Part shown: positions 55,220-64,000 of the stretch, one piece after another
How the letters are laid out: every line of letters begins with the position of its first letter
Position numbering within the stretch: the first letter of the stretch is position 1
Assembly: GCA_018662005.1 (NCBI GenBank)
Contig: JABJHA010000004.1
Coordinates: 186,001 to 250,000 of the forward strand
From: Rhodospirillaceae bacterium
Lineage (GTDB): Bacteria > Pseudomonadota > Alphaproteobacteria > Rhodospirillales > JABHCV01
DNA: 64,000 nucleotides
Direction of reading: 5' to 3'
The notes under the pieces: generated by a model
Database searches by the model: none
Told to the model about the DNA's origin: nothing
Seen by the model: only the letters and a program-made list of their open reading frames with translations
Made by a program: the position numbers and the translations under genes

Positions 55220-56062
55220 ATGCCCGAATTACCCGAAGTTGAAACGGTCAGGCGCGGCCTGGCCCCGGTCCTTGAAGGATGCCGTCTTGCCCGCGCCGTC
55301 GCCCGCAGGCCCGACCTGCGCCTCCCCCTGCCTGAAGACTTCGGCCAGCGCCTGACCGGACGCACGGTGCTCAGGGTTGGCAGGCGAGCCAAGTACCTGC
55401 TGATAGAGCTGGACGACGGGGCAACGCTGATTTCCCATCTGGGCATGTCGGGCAGTTTTCGTATCTATACAGAGACACCGCCGGTGCTTGCCAAGCATGA
55501 TCATGTCATTCTGACCACTGATCAGGGGGTCGAGATCCGCTACAATGACCCGCGTCGCTTCGGATTTATGGTCATGGCCGAACCTGACCAACAGGAGAGC
55601 CATCCCATGATCAGAGACATCGGTCCCGAACCGCTGGACGGGGACTTTACGGCCCAGGTTCTGGCCCGCTCCCTGCACGGTCGCAAGGCGCCGATCAAGG
55701 CGGCCTTGCTGGATCAGTCGGTGGTTGCGGGCCTTGGCAATATTTATGTCGCAGAGGCGCTCTTTCAGGCCGGGATATCGCCAAAGCGCAAAGCCGCCAC
55801 CATCGCTGGCGTCAGGGCCGAAAAACTGCACCGGGCAATTGTCGATGTTCTGACCAGAGCCATTGAGGCCGGCGGTTCATCAATCAGCGATCATCGCCAG
55901 ACCGATGGTGAACTTGGCTACTTCCAGCACACCTTCGCCGTTTACGGACGGGCCGGGCAAGCGTGCCCGGGATGTGATTGCGATATAAGTAAAACAGGCG
56001 GTATCGCCCGCATTCAGCAATCGGGTCGTTCGACATTCTATTGTACGAAACGTCAAAGGTAG
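55220..56062 (+). CDS. mutM: Formamidopyrimidine-DNA glycosylase
   Basis: Base-excision repair enzyme removing 8-oxoguanine and ring-opened purines, with AP-lyase activity. The 280-residue protein begins MPELPEVETVRRGL with the catalytic P2-E3, and has SHLGMSGSF, YNDPRRFGFM and VVAGLGNIYVAEALF. The C-terminal zinc finger reads C249-x2-C252 ... C275-T-K-R278. The fourth zinc Cys is replaced by Arg (codon CGT at 56051-56053), though an extra Cys, C254, lies nearby. The DNA-contacting Arg of GRSTFYC is kept. ATG 55220 is fixed by the family N-terminus. Confidence 0.95.
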   Translation: MPELPEVETVRRGLAPVLEGCRLARAVARRPDLRLPLPEDFGQRLTGRTVLRVGRRAKYLLIELDDGATLISHLGMSGSFRIYTETPPVLAKHDHVILTTDQGVEIRYNDPRRFGFMVMAEPDQQESHPMIRDIGPEPLDGDFTAQVLARSLHGRKAPIKAALLDQSVVAGLGNIYVAEALFQAGISPKRKAATIAGVRAEKLHRAIVDVLTRAIEAGGSSISDHRQTDGELGYFQHTFAVYGRAGQACPGCDCDISKTGGIARIQQSGRSTFYCTKRQR

Positions 56063-56066
56063 TGGT

Positions 56067-56468
56067 ATGACGGGAGCCATGAAAATCCGATACCATTTAT
56101 TAACAGCATTGCTGCTCCTGGTCTTCGCCGTCGGGCCACAAAGCGCCATGGCCGAAGATCAGTTCCTCAGCGCTATTGAAGACCTGCCCCTGATGGACGG
56201 ATTAAACGAAGTCGAAGGCGAAGGGATGGCTTTTGATAGCTCCTCCGGACGTATTGTCGAAGCCCTGACCATGGGTAAAGTTGATAAAAACGATGTTATC
56301 GCTTTTTACAGCCAAACCCTGCCGCAGCTGGGTTGGTCGGAAACCGCGCCGGGCCAGTTCAGTCGTGAAGGTGAAATTTTAATACTGGAATTTCCGCCAA
56401 TGTTGGCTATATCAGGCGCGTCATCGGCGCCGCTTGGCGTCCGCTTCATGCTTTCACCCGCCCAATAA
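56067..56468 (+). CDS. Secreted hypothetical protein
   Basis: A 133-residue protein with an N-terminal signal peptide (about 1-29, LLTALLLLVFAVGPQSAMA) and a small mature domain. The mature part (FLSAIEDLPLMDGL, GRIVEALTMG, VIAFYSQTLPQLGWSE) looks like the small periplasmic fold of proteins often found beside ech in alphaproteobacteria. No catalytic residues are evident. It lies 4 bases after mutM and 11 bases before ech. An ATG four codons downstream (56079) is an alternative start. Confidence 0.8.
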   Translation: MTGAMKIRYHLLTALLLLVFAVGPQSAMAEDQFLSAIEDLPLMDGLNEVEGEGMAFDSSSGRIVEALTMGKVDKNDVIAFYSQTLPQLGWSETAPGQFSREGEILILEFPPMLAISGASSAPLGVRFMLSPAQ

Positions 56469-56479
56469 GGAGAAGCCAC

Positions 56480-57256
56480 ATGGCTTACGAAAACATCATT
56501 GTAGAAACCAAAGGCCGGGTTGGCTTGATCACCCTTAATCGCCCGAAGGCGATGAACGCCCTTAACGCGGCCTTGATTGGCGAGATGGCACAGGCCCTGG
56601 ACACCTTTGAGGCTGACGCAGATATCGGCGCCATTGTCCTGACCGGTTCGGAAAAGGCTTTCGCCGCTGGCGCTGATATTCTCGAGATGAAGGACAATAC
56701 CTATGCCGAAAATTACCTGAAGGATTTCATTACTGTTGGCTGGGAGAGGATCACCACGTGCCGCAAGCCGGTGATTGCCGCCGTTGCCGGATATGCCCTG
56801 GGGGGCGGTTGCGAAGTCGCCATGATGTGTGACTTCATTCTTGCCGCCGAGAATGCCAAATTTGGCCAGCCGGAAGTCACCATTGGTACGATACCCGGGG
56901 CTGGCGGCACCCAACGCCTGACCCGCGTGGTCGGCAAGTCGAAAGCCATGGAAATGTGCTTAAGTGGCCGCATGATGGACGCCGAAGAGGCCGAGCGTTC
57001 GGGCCTGGTCAGCCGGATCGTCGATGCCGACAGCCTGGTCGAGGAAGCCGTCAAGACCGCCGAGGCCATTGCCAAGCTGTCCCAACCGATTGTTTTAATG
57101 GCCAAGGAAGCCGTCAACAGCGCCTACGAAACGACCCTTGCGCAAGGGGTACATTTCGAGCGTCGGTTGTTTCACGCAACATTTTCAACCGAAGACCAAA
57201 AGGAAGGAATGGCCGCTTTCGCCGAAAAGCGCCAACCGGCATTCAAGAACAAGTAA
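56480..57256 (+). CDS. Enoyl-CoA hydratase
   Basis: A 258-residue crotonase-fold enzyme hydrating trans-2-enoyl-CoA in fatty-acid beta-oxidation. The oxyanion-hole segments are AFAAGADILEM and GYALGGGCEVAMMCDF. The two catalytic Glu are present in GGCEVAM and FGQPEVTIGTIPGAGGTQRL. The Ala/Gly-rich 258-residue form is that of short-chain mitochondrial-type hydratases. AAGGAG precedes the ATG. It sits in the conserved mutM-ech-rpsT-dnaA order. Confidence 0.94.
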   Translation: MAYENIIVETKGRVGLITLNRPKAMNALNAALIGEMAQALDTFEADADIGAIVLTGSEKAFAAGADILEMKDNTYAENYLKDFITVGWERITTCRKPVIAAVAGYALGGGCEVAMMCDFILAAENAKFGQPEVTIGTIPGAGGTQRLTRVVGKSKAMEMCLSGRMMDAEEAERSGLVSRIVDADSLVEEAVKTAEAIAKLSQPIVLMAKEAVNSAYETTLAQGVHFERRLFHATFSTEDQKEGMAAFAEKRQPAFKNK

Positions 57257-57288
57257 CCAAAACCGCCTGACAGGGCGCAGTTGCAGGC

Positions 57289-57317
57289 TTGACGCCGTCC
57301 GCAGGGGCCTATATAAG
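57289..57317 (+). promoter_or_regulatory. Sigma70-type promoter of rpsT
   Basis: TTGACG (57289-57294) and TATAAG (57312-57317) are spaced by exactly 17 bases, 50 bases before the rpsT ATG. This is the best consensus-like promoter noticed in the window, as expected for a ribosomal protein gene. Confidence 0.75.
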
Positions 57318-57366
57318 CCTGCCTTCAATTGCACAAACACAGTTAGATTTACGGACCCACAAGACA

Positions 57367-57633
57367 ATGGCAAATCACGAACAGGCAAAAAAGCGCATTC
57401 GCCAGATTGAACGCCGCACCGGTGTTAACAATGAACGCCGCACCCGCACCCGCACCATCATCCGCAAGGTCGAGGAAGCGATTGATGCCGGCAATCAGGC
57501 TGACGCTCTTGCCGCTTTTAAAGAAGCGCAACCGGTCATGATGCGCAGCGCCCAGAAGGGAATTTTTCACAAGAATACAGTGTCGCGTAAGTTGTCGCGC
57601 CTGTCGGCTCGTATCAAGGGCATGGCTGCCTGA
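57367..57633 (+). CDS. rpsT: 30S ribosomal protein S20
   Basis: Primary 16S rRNA-binding protein of 88 residues, rich in Arg and Lys: MANHEQAKKRIRQIERRTG, RTRTRTIIRKVEEAI and the conserved IFHKNTVSRKLSRL. The ATG at 57367 gives the usual N-terminus. The longer frame from 57289 overlaps the promoter. It has its own promoter and terminator. Confidence 0.97.
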   Translation: MANHEQAKKRIRQIERRTGVNNERRTRTRTIIRKVEEAIDAGNQADALAAFKEAQPVMMRSAQKGIFHKNTVSRKLSRLSARIKGMAA

Positions 57634-57679
57634 ACAAGCCCCCCCTTGTCGGCATCAAGTCGGCGTTATAATTTTAAAG

Positions 57680-57707
57680 GCCGCTGCCCATCGGGAGCGG
57701 CTTTTTT
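57680..57707 (+). terminator. Intrinsic terminator after rpsT
   Basis: GCCGCT (57680-57685) pairs with AGCGGC (57696-57701), continued by CCC/GGG across a small bulge, and ends with TTTTTT (57702-57707). It lies 47 bases after the rpsT stop. Confidence 0.85.
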
Positions 57708-58490
57708 CGTGGCCGCTGTTTGGGCCCATTTTTTTGGCGGGGACTCGAAGACGGGGATCATGTCAAGGCAATTATTTTCAACGTTCCCCTTACGATCACG
57801 TTGCATGTGAGCGTGTGGCTCTGTAGTTTGTAAATCAAGCGGGAGGCAACTCTCGTGGCGTCTGACAGTTAATTCAAAGTATTCGACTCTCTTACATCAA
57901 GTATAAATTTTTCTAATGTTTAGGCATTTCTAGAACACTTTGTTTGATAAGTTAAGATCACGAGTATTTTGAAGAAAACATACGGACAAGAGGGAATATA
58001 AAAGAACAATAAATCCTGTCAGGATTTTAGCGATTGGGGAGATTCTTTTCAAAATGTTCTAAACGCAAGACATGTATTTTTCGATAGTCCTGATTCAACT
58101 GATCGGGAACGGAATTTGGTCTTGGTTTATAGCTGCGAAAATCAGTCTCCAGGTGGTGAGTTGTCTGATTGATTAAAAAGACAATTCGGGTAAAAAAAAT
58201 AAACAAGTGTTCGTGACGGTTTTGCGATTATCCAAAAGACCGGACGAATGGAAAAATAATAGAGGGGTATTTCAGCATCTGGCCGTATTGATACGAACGG
58301 TCATCAAGAAATAATTTAAACCAGATTTTTTGCCCGGCGCCTGGCTGGCGGGATGAACACCACGAGGTTGGAGATACGCCAAATCGTACAGGGTGTTCTT
58401 TCAAAACACGGGACGAAAATTCTGGAGGCAGATGTTTTGCTGGTGATTGTTTCTTTTTATGGATGTTGACTCCTAGGGGCCTGGACGTAA
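57708..58490. other. Non-coding AT-rich region upstream of dnaA
   Basis: A 783-base stretch with no gene I can support. It visibly shifts to AT-rich sequence. It contains one near-match to the DnaA box (TTATCCAAA, 58228-58236, 8 of 9), a perfect 17-base palindrome AAATCCTG T CAGGATTT (58011-58027), five GANTC sites (57742, 57885, 58041, 58092, 58468) and four AGAACA/TGTTCT hexamers (57932, 58003, 58055, 58394). There is no DnaA-box cluster, so it is more likely the long dnaA control region than oriC. A 92-codon reverse reading at 58228-58506 is not convincing. Confidence 0.6.
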
Positions 58491-59909
58491 ATGACGAACG
58501 AAACAATTGATGGGCCGCACGAAGATAATTGGCGGCAGGTCTGTGAAAACCTCAGATCAGAAATAGGCGAGGCGGCTTATCAAAGCTGGGTCAAGCCTAT
58601 GACCATCAGGGGCGTCGCCGATGGCACCGCCCGTATATCTGTTCCCACCCGTTTCATGCGCGACTGGGTTGTCGCCCATTATGTTGATCGCCTTGGCGTC
58701 CTATGGAACGCCATTGACCAGGGCGTAGACATCGTCGATATCTCAATTCAGCCCGAACGCTCCCTGAAAGCCTCCGGCGAGGATGCAAAGACATCCATCC
58801 CGGCCGCCGCCGCCGCCGCGACCACTGCCGCCATTGATATGGCCCAGGGTGATTCGCCTCGGGCTTCGGATATTGGCAAGGTCGGGATCAGCGGTCCGCT
58901 GGATACGCGTTATACCTTTGATAATTTTGTCGTCGGCAAACCTAACGAGTTTGCTTATGCCGCAGCCCGTCGCGTTGCTGAAGCGGCCGCCGTTCCGTTT
59001 AACCCGCTGTTCCTTTACGGCGGCGTCGGTCTTGGCAAAACCCACCTGATGCACGCCATCGCCCAGCATATTTGCAGTCAGGATCCCAAGCGCACGGTTA
59101 TTTATTTGTCAGCTGAAAAGTTTATGTACCGCTTTATCCGTGCCCTGAAAGAACAAAATACCGTCGATTTCAAGGACATGTTCCGCAATGTTGACGTGTT
59201 GATGATCGATGATGTCCAGTTCATTGGCGGCAAGGGCGCGACCCAGGAAGAATTTTTCCATACCTTTAATGCGCTTGTCGATCAGGGCCGCCAGATTGTT
59301 ATTTCCTCCGATAAGTCACCTTCTGACCTGGAAGGCATGGAGGAGCGTCTGCAATCCAGGCTTAATTGCGGCCTGGTCGCAGATATTCACGCCACCACGT
59401 ACGAGCTGCGTCTGGGTATTCTTGAATCCAAGGCCGACCAGCTGAAGGTAGACGTGCCCCAGAAGATGATGGAATTTCTTGCCCACAAAATCACTGCCAA
59501 TGTGCGCGAACTTGAAGGTGCCTTGAATCGGGTTGTCGCCCATGCCCAGCTTGTCGGTCGTGAAATCACCCTGGAGACGGCCCAGGAAGTCCTGCATGAT
59601 CTTCTGCGCGCCAATGACCGCCGCGTCACCATCGAGGAAATCCAGAAACAGGTCGCCTCGCACTTCAATATTCGTGGTTCGGACATGCATTCGGCCCGGC
59701 GCGCCCGTTCCGTTGCCAGGCCCCGTCAGGTCGCCATGTATCTGGCTAAACAACTGACTTCGCGCTCGCTTCCCGAAATCGGCCGTAAATTCGGTGGCCG
59801 CGATCACACCACCGTTATGCACGCAGTGAAGAAGGTTGAAGAGCTGCGTGAGTGTGATTCGTCGTTCGCCGAAGATGTCGAGCTTTTAAGGCGTATGCTG
59901 GAAGGCTGA
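58491..59909 (+). CDS. dnaA: Chromosomal replication initiator DnaA
   Basis: Binds DnaA boxes, opens oriC and loads the helicase. The 472-residue protein has the N-terminal domain I (about 1-90), an alanine-rich linker (about 100-125), the AAA+ domain with Walker A GGVGLGKTHL (177-186) and Walker B VLMIDDVQF, and the DNA-binding domain IV with the DnaA signature IGRKFGGRDHTTVMHA. The last bases of the upstream AT-rich region precede the ATG without a clear strong ribosome site. Confidence 0.98.
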   Translation: MTNETIDGPHEDNWRQVCENLRSEIGEAAYQSWVKPMTIRGVADGTARISVPTRFMRDWVVAHYVDRLGVLWNAIDQGVDIVDISIQPERSLKASGEDAKTSIPAAAAAATTAAIDMAQGDSPRASDIGKVGISGPLDTRYTFDNFVVGKPNEFAYAAARRVAEAAAVPFNPLFLYGGVGLGKTHLMHAIAQHICSQDPKRTVIYLSAEKFMYRFIRALKEQNTVDFKDMFRNVDVLMIDDVQFIGGKGATQEEFFHTFNALVDQGRQIVISSDKSPSDLEGMEERLQSRLNCGLVADIHATTYELRLGILESKADQLKVDVPQKMMEFLAHKITANVRELEGALNRVVAHAQLVGREITLETAQEVLHDLLRANDRRVTIEEIQKQVASHFNIRGSDMHSARRARSVARPRQVAMYLAKQLTSRSLPEIGRKFGGRDHTTVMHAVKKVEELRECDSSFAEDVELLRRMLEG

Positions 59910-59947
59910 TTGCCTTTCCAGGCAGCCAAAAATTCCTTTGTTTGAAG

Positions 59948-59988
59948 TGCGGATAAAGGCTTCTGATTTGAGGCCCGTTTGCTATACT
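59948..59988. promoter_or_regulatory. DnaA-box-like site and -10 element in the dnaA-dnaN gap
   Basis: In the 198-base gap, TGCGGATAA (59948-59956) is the reverse of TTATCCGCA, an 8 of 9 match to the DnaA box. TATACT (59983-59988) could be the -10 of a dnaN promoter, although its -35 is weak. A link between DnaA and dnaN expression is plausible but not shown. Confidence 0.35.
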
Positions 59989-60107
59989 GTAGGGGTCCTC
60001 ATAGGGGGGGCTGGATTCGCTCCATTATCGGTCTTTCAGGCGGTTATAATGACTTGCGGGCGAACTCTGATAAATCAAATTTGAACGTTAAAATTAAAGA
60101 CTTAAAC

Positions 60108-61222
60108 ATGAAATTTACCATTGAACGAGCGGCGCTGTTAAAATCTCTGGGACATGTCCAGAGCGTTGTAGAACGCCGTAACACCATTCCCATTTTGTCC
60201 AATGTCAGGATCGAAGCCGGCGAAGGTCGTCTTAGCCTCAACGCCACCGATATGGACCTTGATATCGTCGATCAGGTTGCCGCCGATGTCAGCCAGCCCG
60301 GTGCGACCACGGCGCCAGCCCATACCCTTTATGAAATCATCCGCAAGCTGCCCGAAGGGTCGCAGGTTGAATTTGACAGCGACGGTGAGGGCCAACTGAC
60401 GATCAAGTCGGGGCGTTCGCGTTTTACCCTGACGTGCCTGCCCACAGATGACTTTCCGGTTATGTCCGGTGGCGACATGGGTCACACCTTTTCCCTGCCT
60501 GTGGCTGAAATTCGCGGCCTCATTGACCGCACCCGTTTCGCCATTTCGACGGAAGAGACCCGTTATTACCTGAACGGAATTTACCTGCACGCCGCCGAAC
60601 GCGATGGGGCCAAGGTGTTGCGCGCGGTGGCCACCGATGGTCACCGGCTAGCCAGTGTTGAAGGGCCGCTCCCCGGCAACGCCGAGGGTATGCCCGGTGT
60701 CATTGTTCCGCGCAAGACGGTTGGCGAATTGCGCAAGCTTATTGAAGAAACCGTCGACGAGGTTGCCGTTGAGCTTTCGGAAACCAAAATCCGCTTCACT
60801 TTTGATGGCGTCATTCTGACCTCGAAACTGATCGACGGAACCTTCCCCGATTACGAGCGGGTGATCCCGGCTGGTAACGACAAGGAAATGGTCGTCAGCT
60901 GCAAGACGTTCGCCGAGGCTGTTGACCGTGTTTCGGCTATTTCGTCAGAGAAATCACGGGCCATCAAACTGGCCTTGAGCAGCGGTATGCTGGTGCTTTC
61001 CGCCTCCAGCCCTGAATCGGGAACGGCGACGGAAGAACTGGAAGTCGATTATCAGGGTGATGCCGTCGAGATTGGCTTCAATTCGCGCTACCTGCTCGAT
61101 ATTACCCATCAGATTGAAGGCGATAACGCCCGGTTCACCCTGGCCGACGCCGCCTCGCCGACGATCTTAAGTGAAACCGATGACACCAGCGCACTTTATG
61201 TGCTGATGCCCATGCGAGTGTA

Positions 61223-61223
<1 letters not shown>
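60108..61223 (+). CDS. dnaN: DNA polymerase III beta sliding clamp
   Basis: Ring-shaped dimer that holds the replicative polymerase on DNA. The 371-residue protein starts MKFTIERAALLKSLGHVQSVVERRNTIPIL across residues 1-30, contains the central TRYYLNGIYLH and ATDGHRLA, and ends with the conserved YVLMPMRV. The ATG at 60108 is set by the family N-terminus, and the longer frame from 59979 is non-homologous. Its stop overlaps the recF start by one base (TAATG). Confidence 0.97.

Positions 61224-64000
<2,777 letters not shown>

Noticed and set aside
57708-58490. oriC at the dnaA locus
   Set aside because: Only one near-consensus DnaA box was found. A functional origin would be expected to show a cluster.
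58228-58506. 92-codon reverse open frame upstream of dnaA
   Set aside because: It overlaps the dnaA start, lies in AT-rich regulatory sequence, and the product shows no fold or motif.

Overview
The window is a contiguous stretch of alphaproteobacterial chromosome. I place it near the Rhodospirillales, by inference from gene content and order: an Irr-type and an alphaproteobacterial Fur/Mur-type regulator, a MucR regulator, mutS-glnD-murJ-trpS, tsaB-rimI next to mucR, fur and miaB, and ubiB-ubiE / mutM-ech-rpsT-dnaA-dnaN-recF-gyrB. Coding density is very high, many gene junctions overlap by 1-20 bases, and I see no prophage, insertion sequence, CRISPR array, tRNA or rRNA. The window cuts two genes: a GT9 (heptosyltransferase-like) gene at the left edge and gyrB at the right edge.

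Layout. 1-8.1 kb: GT9 glycosyltransferase, inorganic pyrophosphatase, SulP transporter, macrodomain protein, PiT phosphate transporter, malic enzyme, and a small membrane-associated stress-type protein. 8.2-18.4 kb: mutS, glnD, murJ, trpS, an Nfu Fe-S scaffold and a Bax-like glucosaminidase. 18.7-29.7 kb: a secreted deacetylase, RutE-like reductase, VanX-type dipeptidase, tsaB-rimI, TusA-like, mucR, fur/mur, then the overlapping run miaB-phoH-ybeY-corC-lnt and an XRE regulator. 29.9-41.4 kb: metK-trmB, then the translation cluster rimP-nusA-ylxR-infB-rbfA-truB-rpsO-pnp, with candidate RNA leaders before metK, rimP and rpsO. 41.5-46.1 kb: a redox/iron group comprising a flavin oxidoreductase with a four-Cys tail, Irr, rubrerythrin, a ferredoxin-CCG protein and a DUF3501 protein. 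46.3-52.8 kb: SH3 protein, hydroxyacid dehydrogenase, GNAT, and a reverse-strand sulfur/nucleotide run (dsrE-like, moeB/thiF, cysK, Rrf2 regulator, dut, coaBC). 52.9-64 kb: ubiB-ubiE reverse; mutM, a secreted hypothetical, ech, rpsT, dnaA, dnaN, recF and gyrB forward.

The most notable non-coding feature is a pair of related ~220 bp elements with 34-bp terminal inverted repeats (18441-18661 and 46066-46284). They lie in opposite orientation, each exactly filling the gap between two convergent genes. The ~780 bp upstream of dnaA is non-coding and visibly AT-rich but lacks a DnaA-box cluster, so it is probably a regulatory region and not oriC. The best candidate for an incompletely described system is the rubrerythrin / ferredoxin-CCG / DUF3501 group with its adjacent Irr regulator and Cys-tailed flavoenzyme. 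Several conserved proteins lack expected metal ligands: MutM (fourth zinc Cys), MucR (two finger positions) and the deacetylase (first motif-2 His).

Limits: coordinates and motifs were read by eye. Family names rest on recognised motifs and lengths, not on a database search.
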